Source of the DNA: Ceratorhiza oryzae-sativae | Taxonomy: Eukaryota > Basidiomycota > Agaricomycetes > Cantharellales > Ceratobasidiaceae | Direction of reading: 5' to 3' | NCBI GenBank assembly: GCA_030998015.1 | Contig: JARWMV010000235.1 | Span: forward strand, 558,001 to 622,000 | Length of the DNA: 64,000 nt | In this document: positions 37,709-49,775 of the stretch, piece after piece | Layout: every line of letters starts with the position of its first letter | Position numbering within the stretch: position 1 is the stretch's first letter | Notes under the pieces: model-generated | Databases searched by the model: none | What the model was told of the DNA's origin: nothing | What the model saw: the letters and a program-made list of their open reading frames with translations, nothing else | Translations under genes and position numbers: made by a program

Positions 37709-39014
37709 TGTTATGGATCACTAACATTTTCTATTATTTTAGTCTGCTCTGCCAACCTCAAGCGATGCCTCTGTAATTAAATTGTGAAATACTTGAATTT
37801 GTATGCACTCCAAATTGTACTATTTTCCATTCCATTAAATAGTACAAACTTCCCGCTCTCCAACGCATATTTTATTAAGTTTTTACAATAGGATCTCAGA
37901 GAGATACAGAGGTCGCAATATTTCCTCTTATCGGGAGATATTGATTACAACATTGCACTGCTCATATCTTGGCAACCGCTTACGCTATCAAAGCGATCTT
38001 GTGCTCTATCGATAGCTAATCTTCAGCGGTATCTGCTGCCCGAAGATCGTCGCGATCCACCAGATCCTCGTGCCGGAATGGCCTGAAGATCATTAGAATC
38101 TTACTGGACCATCAATCAAGATCTAATGACTCCAGTGAGTCAGGAGAGCTTCCCAAATTGATCCAGAAGCTTCTCTGACTCACTTTATGACTCACTGAGA
38201 TGTAGCCTCCATTCATTACATGTATATACTATGATAATATGATCTACAAGCCAATAGCAGGTCTCAGATGCATCAATGCCTTTGATCCACACCCTGTCTT
38301 TACTCTTTTATCCTATACTGGGCTAGGGTGTACCCCAAGTATAGCAGTACCCTCTTTTGATGATTGCACTGGCATGCATGTATCTATTTGGCTCTGGAAT
38401 GCCCTCCTCAGGGTATAAAAAGACCTCCTCTGAGGCCCTTCCAGACTACCTCCTCTACTCAACCCAGACTGGTTATTGGTTTCCTTTTCTCTTTCTATTT
38501 TTCTATTGTCTGTGTGTGATTTCTTATATAACTAGTACTGAGGAATTTAGTACCATATTAGTTATATACTGTCTGAGTCATTGTATCTTATATACAGAGA
38601 TATATAAGGATACAATATTGCCTGATTGACTGTGACATTAAGTACCAGCTATTAGAGGAAATCTAAGTACCTGTAGCTGAGGAAGTACATGCATTAGGCA
38701 GCCCTCCATCTATCCTATAAGCTATCGCTTAAGTCTAGTATTAAGATTAGTATAAGTTAGTCCAAGCAACTAGGGCTGAACTACATTTAAGATATATAAG
38801 GGAACCTGACCATAGTAGTCTTGCTCTTTATACCTATAAATTAGTCAGTTTACACTGTGAAAGATTAAGACTACCTTGAGTGTTACTTGATTGCATTGCA
38901 ACTACTTTGAGCCTTCTTACTCTAGTCTAAGAAGTATTGAGTATGATTAGTGTATACTAACATATCTACATTTGCTTAAGCTCTAGATATTCAAGTGTAC
39001 CCTGTCCCATAACA
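37709..39014 (+). repeat. Solo LTR, family X (about 1.3 kb)
   Basis: It begins TGTTATGG and ends CCATAACA, the inverted TG...CA ends of an LTR. A TATA box (TATAAAAA, 38414-38421) lies inside. No internal retroelement domain follows on either side. No clean 5-bp TSD was found. Its first 1,010 bp are present again in inverted orientation on the right, at 45970-46948 plus 39015-39046. Confidence 0.65.
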
Positions 39015-39046
39015 GATAGATGGTGGGCTGACTAATGCATGTACTT
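39015..39046 (-). repeat. Inner end of an inverted, truncated family X LTR
   Basis: Reverse complement reads AAGTACATGCATTAGTCAGC, matching 38687-38706 of the solo LTR. It directly abuts that LTR's CCATAACA end. It is the portion of the inverted copy left of the Gypsy copy 1 insertion and ends with the TACTT target-site duplication (39042-39046). Confidence 0.6.
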
Positions 39047-39422
39047 TGTCGACGACGACAAGTCAGGCGACGAGGAAAATAGTAAGAAAATAAAAGAACT
39101 TGTATTCGACGAGAGGTCAAGTTCTTGAGGAGTCCTCTGCGAACTTGACCTGGTTTATATACACAGTATGAGCCACATCATAACAAACAAGTCCGTACAG
39201 TGAGTCACGGCAGATAAGAGATAGAAGCAGTAGAAGCGACTGCGGAACTGCGGAATTTCACATCAGAGTTGAAATACATCTCGGTTACCGGTCCGGAACA
39301 TTCCCTGAGTCACATGATACAGAGATACCATAAAAGGCAAGTATGTTTTGAAGACGATCTCATAAAATGTAGTAAATCGAGAAAATATTGTAGAGTGGAT
39401 GTATGTGTGTCAGTTCGTGACA
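39047..39422 (-). repeat. 3' LTR of Gypsy copy 1
   Basis: 376 bp, TGTCGACG...CGTGACA on the plus strand (reverse of TGTCACG...CGTCGACA). By eye it is identical to the partner at 45594-45969, implying recent insertion or gene conversion. The end of pol overlaps its first 13 bases. Confidence 0.92.
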
Positions 39423-42400
39423 CTTCCCCCCTTCAAGGCACGGGGGTCCTGGGGTGCCTTTGGGTGTGACTTGACATAGTCAGCGATGAGTTCTGGTGCG
39501 TTCACCAGGTCGTCGTAGGTTAACCATTGTCGCTCGTCATAGCCGAGCCACTTGACATAGTATTCGAAGACGTTGGATCTTTTGTTGTATCGTGACTTTA
39601 TGATCTGTTCCACTTCGAACTCTTCTTCCCCTTCAGGAGTTACCACAGGTGGTGGTGGGGGAACCTGACAGCCATAGGGGTCGTCTTTATATTTGGTCAG
39701 GAGTGAGACATGAAATACTGGGTGTATTTTCATGGTTGTCGGTAAGTCCAATTTGTAGGCATGTGTGCCATGTTGTGCTACCACCCTGAATGGTCCAACT
39801 CTTTTGTGGGCCAGTTTCCTGGAGGCCTGCTGTGTCCGTATGTTTTTGGTGTCGAGCCAGACTTTGTCTCCAACCTTAATAGCTTCCGGAGCCCGATGCT
39901 TCTGGTCGTAGTATTCTTTGATCCTCTGGTTTGCTATTTCCAGGGCTGCCCTAAGTTCGTCGTGGCCCTTTTGGAGCCATTCTGCATGATTGTTGGCTAG
40001 GGGGAATTCTCCTTCCTCCTTGTCCCCAACTGCCAGCCTTGGGTGGAAACCATAGTTTGCAAAAAATGGTGATTTGCCGGTTGAGGCGTTGACACCATTG
40101 TTGTAGGCAAATTCGGCCAAGGGTAAGAGTGAGACCCAGTCATCCTGCCGATCTGATACGTAGTGTCTCAGGTACCCTTCTACTACCTGGTTAGCCCTTT
40201 CTGACTGGCTGTCCGTTTGTGGGTGATATGCCGTAGAGTAGGAGGGTTTTATGTCTAGCCGTTTATATAGGTGCCTTAGGAACTTGGATGCAAAGTTGGG
40301 GCCGCGATCTGAGATTGTTTTCCGTGGTAGCCCGTGGAGTTTCCATACGTATGTTAGGAACAAGTTGGCGCAATCCATGGCACTGGCTTCCGATTGACAT
40401 GGAATAAAGTGGACCATTTTTGTCAGGCGGTCGACAACTGTAAATATGGCGTCAAATCCTTCTGACAGGGGTAGCCCAGTGATCAGGTCATAAGTAATTT
40501 CCTCCCAAGGTTTTTCTGGTGCAGGTATTGGGTTTAAGAGCCCTGGGGGAACTTGGTTGCTGTGCTTGTTCCTGATGCATGACTCGCAGTGTGTGACGTA
40601 TTCGTTGACTGATTTTTTCATTGATAGCCACGTATATTTGCGATTTAGCAACTCATAAGTTCTGAACTGTCCTGGGTGTCCTGCTGCTGGACTATCGTGA
40701 CGGCTTTCAATGACCAGTTTGCGAAGTTCTTTGTTATTTGGGACGTAGATTCTGCCCTTGTATCATAGGAGTCCTTCATCCCATTCCCAATCTTTGACCT
40801 TCTCATTGTCATCTAGGGCTTTTAGCACTTTTGACAGGTGCTCATCCCCTGGGATCGCGTCCCTAATGAGTTGTTCCAGGTCGTGGTCTGGTGTGATTGC
40901 TTGTAACCACAGGGATTTTAATTCCAAAAATTGGTTTTGTGCAAGTAGAGCTTGGCTCTCACCCCCCTCTTTAGGGATGTGTCTTGACAGCCTAGAGAGT
41001 ATGTCTGCCTGGCCATTCTTTGCCCCTTCAATATATAAAATTTTGAATTCGAACCTGGATAAGAACTCATGCCACCTTGTGACTCGACCATTCAGTGGCC
41101 GATTTGTCTTCCAATATTCCAAATTTTTGTGGTCACAGACAATGTTTACTGGGTGTTCGGCCCCCTCTAGCAAATGACGCCAGTGTTTAAGGGCCTTGAT
41201 AATTGCCAGCATTTCTTTGTTGTAGATATCGTAGTTTCTCTCTGCTGGGACCATTGCCTTGGAGTAATAGGAAATTGGGTGGAGCATTCCGTCCTCTCCG
41301 TATTGCAATAATACGGCACCTGTGGCATAGCCTGAGGCGTCGGTTTCCAAAATGAATGGTTTGTTGGGCTCTGGCTGAATTAGGAGGGGGGCTTCTTTTA
41401 ATTTTTGCTTCAGCAGATTCCATGCCTGATCCCTTTCTTCTGTCCATTCCCATTTTACGTCCTTTTTGACAAGTTCATAGAGACATTTTGTGATTTTTGA
41501 AAAGTCTTTTATGAAGTGTCTCAACCAATTTGCAAACCCCAACCCTTCCAGGACTTCGGTTGGGTTGGTAGGGGTTGGCCATTCAACAGCTTTCTCGACC
41601 TTGGCTGGGTCTACTTTAATTCCCTGGGGAGTCACTACTATTCCCAGGTAGTTGACTTCAGTGGCATCGAAAACACATTTCTCCAAGGCGCAATATAGGC
41701 CAGCTTTTTGGAGGCGACGTAAGACTTCCTTGACATGTTCATCATGTTCTTCCTGGTTTTTGGAGAATACTAATATGTCGTCCATGTAAATTACAACGTA
41801 AATGCCTTCAATGTCCTGGAATTCTTCTCGGATCATGGCCATGAAGGTTCCTGGTGCATTCTTTTGGCCGAATTGCATAACTAGAGGCTCATACAGCCCA
41901 TATTTGGTCTTGAAAGCAGCCTTCCATTCGTCTCCTTCCCGAATTCGTATGAGGTTGAAACCCCACTTTAGGTCAAACTTGGTGAATATCTTTGCCCCCC
42001 GCAAGGTTTCCACAATATCATTGATGCGTGGGAGTGGGTACACATTGGAGACAGTCATTTCGTTTAGCCGACGGTAGTCAATGCACATGCGCAGCTTCCC
42101 ATTCTTTTTTTTGACGAATATGACTGGGGATGCCATTGGTGACCTTGAGGGTCTGATATGCCCTGCTTTTAGTTGGCGATCCAAGGTTTTGCGCAATTCT
42201 GCATCTTCCTTGACACCCACGCTATATATGGGACCGTGCCTTGGCTTGGCATCTGGTTTTAGATCTATTTCCATATCCCACTTCCTATGGGGTGGTAATG
42301 GTTGGACGTCATCTTCTTCAGCGAATATTTTCTGGAATTCTTTATATTTTGTTGGGAGGGAGTCTAGGGAGTCCAGCTGAAGCTCCTTCGGTTCATTTGC

Positions 42401-42940
42401 TCGCACGTGCAAGGGTTTTGTGATGCAATGCTTCAGGCATATTGGCGAGTCGAACTTCATGTCCTTTCCATCCCAATCAATGTTAGGGTTATGGAATTTG
42501 AGCCATGACATGCCCAGGACTAAATCATTTTTGCCAACGTTCACAACATAAGCACTGAGGATTTCTCGGTGCTCTTGAATGCACAACTCAAAGGTGCAGT
42601 AGTGGGTCACAGACCCAGAATCTATCTCCCTTCCATCGATTACCCTCAGTTTCTTGGGTGTTTTTAGGGCGACGGTAGGAATATGGTATTGCTTCACCAA
42701 ATCTTCGTGTATAAATACTGACGTGGCCCCTGAATCAATCATGGCCCATCCATTGAATTTTTTCATGTTATATGCAGATTTTCGTTCGGAGGTTATGCGC
42801 AGAGGGAATGCATGGAAGAAAAACTGTAGTTGTGATTGGTTTCCTAACGACATACATTCCATTTCCATATTTTTATTTTCATTATGCGCATTTTGTAACA
42901 TAGCGCCCAAGACCGCCCTCCTGGCACGGTTTGAGCTCAT
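39410..42940 (-). pseudogene. pol: Pol polyprotein, Gypsy copy 1, one premature stop
   Basis: Protease (AMIDSGATS), RT (YMDD), RNase H (ETDASGYATG), integrase and chromodomain are all present, over exactly the length of the intact copy 3 frame (1,177 codons including stop). The frame is interrupted once, at 40763-40765, where TGA stands in the position that reads CGA (Arg) in copy 4. This is a CpG-to-TpG change. Downstream the frame is open to 39410. The start ATG (42940) overlaps the gag stop in an ATGA. Confidence 0.9.
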
Positions 42941-44319
42941 TCTTTTACCGACTCATCGTCGGTTGTTTCTACATCCTCAACCATAGCCTCGTATCCTGAC
43001 ATTTTGGCCGAGGGACATTTGGCGGCGATATGGCCCCGTCCTCCACAGTTGTAGCAGGTGTTTGTCCCCTTTCCTTTTCCTGCACTATCCAGGTCCATTG
43101 CGTCTGGATCCTTCGCCTTTGGGGCCGCCGGCGGATGGTTATCCTTCTTTATGTCTTTGAAGGACTCTTGTATGTTGGCATTACTGCCATCGTAACGGAC
43201 GGTTGGAACAGTGAAGCCCTTTGCATTGGGGCCAATGGCTACGATTTGACCTTTTACAGCCCTGCCATCTTTAATCTTGTATATGCGTTCCCCATTCTTG
43301 AATTTCTCCTTTTGGGGAGCGTTTTGGGGATTATTTGTGGGCCTGCTAGTCGAAGCATTGTTGCTGCTGGACTTATTACCCCCATGGGATGTCCTTTGCT
43401 GCCGAAGGAAATGAGGTGACGGTCAATTTCCAGGGCCCGCTGTGTGAGCTGGGCAAATGTCTTTGTGCGAGGATCGTAGTTCTGGGCCACCATGCTATCT
43501 GTTATGTCTGACGACAGGCCATCATAGAACTGATCACGCATGGCGGTATCGTTGTAGTTGAGGCCTGTGGAATATAAGTTGAATAGGGTGAGGTAGTCCT
43601 GAACCGTCTTGGATTGTTTCAACTTCCGCCACTTGTCGCGGTTATTTTCGGTGCGGTTCAGATCCCCATATCGGGTAGTAAATTCTTGCCAGAATAAATT
43701 GGCATCGTGAAGCCAGGGTATCGTAGTTCCGGGGTTTAGGATTTCGAATTCCTCATACGAGTTAACCCATTCAGCTGCGGACCCTTCAAGATACGAGGTG
43801 ATGAAGGCGACCACTTGGTCAGCCGAGTGCCCACTCATGTTTGTGTTGATATATCGGGCGCATGCAATTCTGAATGAGATGGCGTCTTCCCTTTTTGTGC
43901 CATCGAATTTTTGAGGAGCGGCCATCTTAACCTTTGCAGTTGACCCTCCAGAGGGAGCGGGTGCTGTTGTTTGTGGTTGGGCTGTACTGGAGGAAGTACT
44001 TGAGCGCACCTGAGCCACTCATGGAGGTATTGATTTGCGCTTCAATGCGCGTGATGGTGGTTTGGAGAATGGCTAACATTCCCAAAGTTGTTGACATTGG
44101 TGGCTAGTCCGGCCACATCTGCATCCATTTTTGTCTGATTCGTGGTAAGTTTGGCCTCGAGTGAATCTGTGTAGGTTTATTATTGTGCTCGACGTCCCCA
44201 ATATCATTTTGGAGATTATTGGTTCGCTCTCGCAGTTCGTCCATTGATCGAAGCATATAGATGACCTTATCTTCATCAGACATGTTCGCCCAAGCAGGGG
44301 CAGGAGGTTGTGACGCCAT
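42937..44319 (-). pseudogene. gag: Gag, Gypsy copy 1, several frameshifts
   Basis: Starts MASQPPAPAWANMSDEDKV, equivalent to residue 13 onwards of the copy 3 Gag. Compared with copies 2 and 3 the frame is lost near 44175 (one A missing in a short A run), again near 44090 and 44015, and near 43395 (one base missing in AAGAGGACATC). The zinc knuckle (CYNCGGRGHIAAKC, near 43000-43060) and the ATGA junction with pol remain. Confidence 0.85.
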
Positions 44320-44329
44320 TTCAGAGAAG

Positions 44330-45593
44330 GTTTGATAAGATTTTAAAGGCGACGGAGACGGTAAGGAAGTACAGGGAATTGAGAGTTGTTTGGTAATAGA
44401 GGATTTCCGTTCCCCTCACAAGTCTATAAATTTCAAAGTTCCCGATTCCCGCGAACCTCACCAGTATCGTCCAAGTCCCAGCTTTTGGTGTCCTGGCAAC
44501 GATATGGACACTCCACCCTCTTAGTTTAATTTGGTCCCGAAGGAGAGATTCCTTGGGAATGATTGATTTGGGCTGCGGAAGGGGTGCTTCTTCCTGAATT
44601 GGCGAGCTCGTGCCACTTAGAAAGGTGGGGTGAGGAGGTCTGACGGTGTTGAGAAGACGGGGAAGGCGTACTGTGGGGTTCAATTGTTTCTCGGACTAGC
44701 TTCTAGTCTGAGATGGTCTTGGAGGAGGGATAGGTAATCCTCCTGGTGTTCGCGCAACGCTCGGTTAAATATGCGCAACGGGCCTCGGCTTCGTGAAGTT
44801 TTTCACGGGTTTCTTCGTACTTATTCCGGTAATAACGGTACCTGTCTTGGAAGTTTTCGATTGTATTTAGCAGGTGACGAAGAAGCTGTTGGCCAAGGTT
44901 CTCCAGCTTATAGCTGGTTGCGGGGATGGTGTAGTAAAAAGGAATTTGTCCTTCTTAGGACAATAAGGGCAGCGCGCTGGGAAGGTGGCTCCGTTTGCCG
45001 ATGGCAAATTCTGCACTCGGGGGCACCTGGCTCGGTGACAAAGGCTTGTTGGGCACGTCCGACTTTCTGGGGGCAGACTTTGATGATTACTACTCGGTTG
45101 AAATCGATGTGCCCGGCTTCTTCAAGGATACTTTCGACCGAGTTAAGGGTGAAGCAGTGGATCGACAGGTGTCCGAACCACCCACACAGACGGCAGCGCT
45201 GGTCTTCTGTAAAAGGTTGTGCCACTTGAGGGCCGTGCGTTCCGTTAGAGACGTACTCGAGCGAGGGCAAGATAAAAGAAAAAAATAGACCCTTTCCCGA
45301 GTCTATTGGAATAGGAAGGTGACCTCCGTTGCTCAACTACTTAAGGGCAATGAGCGACCCCACCTCTTGTTGACGAAAGAGATTAGAGAACCGAAGCTTG
45401 TTATACGCGTGTGAGGGACCTGACTATGCAAGGTTTCACAGAGGCGCGTATAGGGCAACGATATCTCGTGGCTGTGGATAGGTGGAGTGGGATTGGGGAA
45501 GGCAACGAGGAGTTATCTCGAGACGACGCCGACGGCGTTCCAAACGTATCCCAGACGACACTGAGACTTACGATTGTCAAGAACTTGACCTGA
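44330..45593 (-). other. Leader of Gypsy copy 1 with degenerate accessory ORFs
   Basis: Holds the same accessory frames as copies 2 and 3: a zinc-knuckle block (RCRLCGWFGHLSIHC, near 45175), a CxxC block (ECRICHR, near 45010), then the coiled-coil segment (ENLGQQLL...RYRYYRNKYEETREKLHEAE, 44770-44905). No ATG starts the first frame. In this copy the frame after ECRICHR shifts by one relative to copy 2. Confidence 0.6.
45577..45591 (-). promoter_or_regulatory. Predicted self-priming PBS, Gypsy copy 1
   Basis: On the element strand AGGTCAAGTTCTTGA lies 2 nt from the 5' LTR and is the perfect 15-nt complement of a site inside the LTR (plus strand AGGTCAAGTTCTTGA at 45661-45675). Same arrangement as in copy 3. 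Confidence 0.6.
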
Positions 45594-45969
45594 TGTCGAC
45601 GACGACAAGTCAGGCGACGAGGAAAATAGTAAGAAAATAAAAGAACTTGTATTCGACGAGAGGTCAAGTTCTTGAGGAGTCCTCTGCGAACTTGACCTGG
45701 TTTATATACACAGTATGAGCCACATCATAACAAACAAGTCCGTACAGTGAGTCACGGCAGATAAGAGATAGAAGCAGTAGAAGCGACTGCGGAACTGCGG
45801 AATTTCACATCAGAGTTGAAATACATCTCGGTTACCGGTCCGGAACATTCCCTGAGTCACATGATACAGAGATACCATAAAAGGCAAGTATGTTTTGAAG
45901 ACGATCTCATAAAATGTAGTAAATCGAGAAAATATTGTAGAGTGGATGTATGTGTGTCAGTTCGTGACA
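45594..45969 (-). repeat. 5' LTR of Gypsy copy 1
   Basis: 376 bp, partner of 39047-39422 and apparently identical to it. Followed by the target-site duplication TACTT. Confidence 0.92.
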
Positions 45970-46948
45970 TACTTCCTCAGCTATAGGTACTTAGATTTCC
46001 TCTAATAGCCGGTACTTAATGTCACAGTCAATCAGGCAATATTGTATCCTTATATATCTCTGTATATATGATACAATGAATCAGATAGTGTATAACCAAT
46101 ATGGTACTTTATTCCTCAGTACTAGTTATATAAGAAATCACACACAGACAAGAGAAAATAGAAAGAGAGAAAAGAAACCAATAACCAGCCTGGTTTGAGT
46201 AAGAGTGGGTGGTCTGGAAGGGCCTCAGAGGAGGTCTTTTTATACCCTGAGGAGGGCATTCCAGAGCCAAATAGATGCATGTATGCCAGTGCAATCATCA
46301 AAAAAGGGTACTGCTATACTTGGGGTACACCCTAGCCCAGTATACAATAAAACAGTAAAGACAGGGTGTGGATTGAAGCATTGATGCATCTGAGACCTGC
46401 TATTGGCTTGTAGATCATATTATCATAGTATATACATGTAATGAACAGAGGCTACATTTCAGTGAGTCATAAAGTGAGTCAGAGAAGCTTCTGGATCAAT
46501 TTGGAAGGTTCTCCTGACTCACTGGAGTCATTAGATCTTGATTGATGGTCCAGTAAGATTCTAATGATCTTCAGGCCATTCTGGCACAAGGATCTGGTGG
46601 ATTGCAATGATCTTTGGGCAGCAGATACTGCCAATGATTAGCTATTGATAGAGCATAATATTGTCTTGGTAGCATATGTGGTTGCTGAGATATGAGTGGT
46701 GCAATGTTGTAATCAATATCTCTTGATAAGAGGAAATATTGCAACCTCTGTATCTCTCTGAGATCTTATTGTAAAAACTTAATAAAATATGTGTTGGAAA
46801 GTGGGAAATTTGTAATATTTAGTGGAACTCAAAATAGTACAATTTGGAGTGCATACAAATTCAAGTATTTCACAAATTAATTACAGAGGCATTGCTTGAG
46901 GTTGGCAGAGCAGACTAAAATAACAGAAAATCTTAGTAATCCATAACA
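45970..46948 (-). repeat. Inverted family X LTR, outer part
   Basis: Reverse complement starts TGTTATGGATTACTAAG and follows 37709-38690 of the solo LTR. Most differences are CpG in the left copy against TpG or CpA here: for example CCGAAGATCGTCGCGATCC on the left reads CCAAAGATCATTGCAATCC on the right. Together with 39015-39046 it forms one fragment interrupted by Gypsy copy 1. Confidence 0.65.
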
Positions 46949-48528
46949 GTGGTGCCATCATATAAAGATGGTCACAATGGTGTAATACATGTCCAGCACT
47001 ACTACAGATGTAATACAGATGAGGAGGGTTCACTTAGGGTAAGCCTTTGTTTACTCTCACTTGTCACAACCTGGTCTCTAGGCCCTGACATGTACTCCTG
47101 AAGTATGGTTAGTGAGGATAATACCTCTGCTTATAGTCCTAATCACTGGCTTGGGTTCACCGCTTGGTATTGCCCAGTCATCCACTAAGGCCTCTGGTTA
47201 AGGCAGGTCTGATGTGTGATTCCCTGGATAGGGTTGTCACACCACTTAGGTATCACTAAGTGGGTCTTGAAGCAGGAATGATGTGTGTGTCACTCAAGCA
47301 CACAGCTTAGTGACTTGTGGCTATGCACAAAGGGTTGCACTGCCTCAGCAGATGGGTGGCTAGATGTACTAAGGCTGGCTTAAGCAGTCTCTGTGGAAGG
47401 TGGTCACAAGCAACTCAAAGGTGAGACCCAGGAGTAGAAGGGGTGTTGAGAATTTTGAGATCCAGCTGGTGTTCATTGGCTTGGTCTCAGCTGTATTTAT
47501 ACTGTAGCTAAATGTAAGGCTGTACACTAGTTACACACAGCCAAGCACAGCACTGCATAGTCAAGGTGACAGGAAGAGAGAAAAGGAAGAAAAGGAAGCA
47601 GAAAAGCACAGCCAAGCACAGCCTTGAGCCTGTGTTGCTAGGCTGTAAGGGAATGGCTTGGAGATAGTGCTGGTCCTAATAATATACCAAGGACCAGCCA
47701 GGTGCAGCAGGGTCAGTGTTTGAGTAAGATCCAGCCAAGAAGAAAAGAGGGGAGGGAGATTGAGGGTGGCTTACAACACCTTTTAAGCTCCTTTTTTCAA
47801 GAGCACCTCTCCATTTCAGATAGGGAGGAGCCTAATGATGACCTTGATGGTAAGCCACATTAGCATGTATACTAACACTCAAGTGGCAAAACATGAGCTT
47901 GGTCAGACAGAAAGTTGTAGGTGGTACATGGCTTTGGACTTTCTTTGGTTACAAAACTGTACAAATGCCCCCTTGGTTTTGTTTCAGACATGTCATGAAC
48001 CATCTTGGCTCATGGCTGGAACTGGTGGCTATGACTATAAATCTTACCAATATTGTATTTTGGATGAGTAATGAGGCTGACTGATGTGATCAGTCAGCCA
48101 CTGATGGTGCATTAGTCATGTGGCTAGAGGGATTGGTAACTGCCAATCACCTATTTACTGATCCACCATTCATGCTGACTCACTCCCTCCACTTTGCTTA
48201 CTGATCTGCCATTCATGCTGACTGATACCAAATCATGTATGCTTATGTTATCATGTACATAGAGGGGTATAAATACAGCCATGAAGCTGCTCTGGGTCTC
48301 CCAGATTGCTTCATCTTGACATCCCCCCCACTGTACTGGGGGGCAGGCTGGTTTCACCAGCATCTCCCCATCACGCCTACTACACACACACACCCAGGCA
48401 AGCAGTGGGTTGTGACAAGACATATATCTACCATTTTTCATCCAAATCTTTTCAAACATTGTTAATTTGGTGGACTAGATTTGTACTTGTGCTATCCAAA
48501 AGTGTAGAAAAGTCTCATGTGACATGAG
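46949..48528. other. Non-coding tract almost free of CpG
   Basis: No gene recognised. Only two CpG dinucleotides were seen (at 47160-47161 and 48374-48375). CCACTTAGGTATCACTAAGTGG (47230-47254) is a short palindrome, and TATAAATA at about 48269 is a TATA-like tract. Likely decayed transposon sequence belonging to the Tc1-like relic or to a family X internal region. Confidence 0.5.
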
Positions 48529-48552
48529 ATGAGATTGCTCTTCATCTCTCTC

Positions 48553-49075
48553 ATGATGCCTCCTGCTGGAACTCATGAATTTTCAGAGGGAAAACATGGG
48601 CAAATACTTGCTTTACATGATGAAGGATACACCTACAAGGAGATTGCAGCAAAAGTGAAGGCCTCTCCATCTGGTGTGGCCAAAACTGTATACAGATATA
48701 AGCAACACCATACCTACAAATCTCTTGTTTGCACTGGCCATCCACTTGGTGTTACTGCTAGAACTGAATGTCAGGTTGTCCAGACACTTTGTACAAATTG
48801 GTTTGATGCATACAAAACAATTGCTGAGATGCTTGGCAATGTCAGTATATCTCAAGTTAAGAAGATTGCTTACAGGTCTGGTCATCACCAGTGCTCTGCC
48901 TGCTGCAAACCATATATCCCCCCTTGTACTGCCACCAAGCACCTTGAATGGGCTAGGGAGACACAAAGAAGAGATGGGATGATAAAGTCTGGGCAGATGA
49001 GAGTGTTCTTGAAACTGGAGCTCATCCAGGGCACCCAAAAGTCACCCAGTGACCTGGTGAAGAGAATCTTCCCTC
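48553..49075 (+). pseudogene. Tc1/mariner-like transposase relic, truncated
   Basis: From ATG 48553 (MMPPAGTHEF) the translation shows the bipartite helix-turn-helix of Tc1-like transposases: GKHGQILALHDEGYTYKEIAAKV, SGVAKTVYRYK, a GHPLGVTAR linker, then ISQVKKIAYRSGHH...CKPYIPPCTATKHLEWAR. The catalytic region begins in another frame (DDKVWADESVLETGAHPGHPK, about 48980), so there is a frameshift near 48976. The gene is cut at 49075 by Gypsy copy 2; the rest should lie beyond the right end of that element, outside the window. There is no CpG from 48376 to the LTR. Confidence 0.75.
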
Positions 49076-49454
49076 TGTCACGAACTGACACGCATATATC
49101 CACTCTATAATATTTTCTTGATTTATTACATTTTACAAGATCATCTTCAAAACATACTTGCCTTTTATGGTATATCTGTGTCATGTGACTCAGGGAATGT
49201 TCCGGACCGGTAACCGAGATGTATTTCAACTCCAATGTGAAATTCCACAGTTCCGCAGTTGCTTCTACTGCTTCTATCTCTCTCTTATCAGTCGTGACTC
49301 ACTGTATGGACTTGTTTGTTATAATGTGGCTTGTACTATGTATATAAACTGGGTCAAGTTTGCAGAGGACTCCTCAAGAACTTGACCTCTCATCAAATAC
49401 AAGTTCTCTTATTTTCTTACTATTTCCTCATTGCCCAACTTGTCGTCGTTGACA
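49076..49454 (+). repeat. 5' LTR of Gypsy copy 2
   Basis: 379 bp, TGTCACGAAC...GTTGACA, followed by TCAGGTCAAGTTCTTGAC as in copy 3. It has CpG-to-TpG/CpA changes relative to copy 3 (for example CTCATCAAATAC for CTCGTCGAATAC). The 5 bp before it are CCCTC; the matching TSD would lie outside the window. Confidence 0.88.
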
Positions 49455-49775
49455 TCAGGTCAAGTTCTTGACAATCGTAAGTCTCAGTGCCGTCTGGGAT
49501 ACTTCTGGAACACTGTTGGCATCATCTTGAGATAACTCCCCGTTGCCTTCCCCAATCCTACTCCACCTATCCACAGCCACAAGATATTGTTGCCCTATAC
49601 ACACCTCTGTGAAACCTTGCATAGCCAGGTCCCTCACACATCGTAACAAGCTTTGGTTCTCTAATCTCTTTCATCAACAAGAGGTGGGGTTGCTCATTGC
49701 CCTTAAGTAGCTGAGCAATGGAGGTCACCTTCCTATTCCAATAGACTTGGGAAAGGGTCTATTTTTCTTTTTATC

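Larger units (their letters stand above)
39047..45969 (-). mobile_element. Gypsy/chromovirus LTR retrotransposon, copy 1
   Basis: A complete insertion of 6,923 bp on the minus strand with two LTRs that look identical, a 5-bp target-site duplication TACTT (39042-39046 and 45970-45974), a PBS-like site next to the 5' LTR (45577-45591) and a polypurine tract next to the 3' LTR. Internal order from 45.6 kb downwards is leader ORFs, gag, pol with chromodomain. Gag carries several frameshifts and pol has one nonsense codon, so it cannot be autonomous as read. It splits an inverted family X LTR. Confidence 0.92.

Noticed and set aside
39269..39469. Plus-strand ORFs over LTRs (also at 45.4, 49.2, 53.1, 59.6 and 61.8 kb)
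   Set aside because: They recur only because the LTR is repeated; no domain, and they cross the LTR/pol boundary.
47230..47254. Short palindrome as a terminator or transposon end
   Set aside because: A single short inverted repeat in decayed sequence; no second copy or flanking duplication found.
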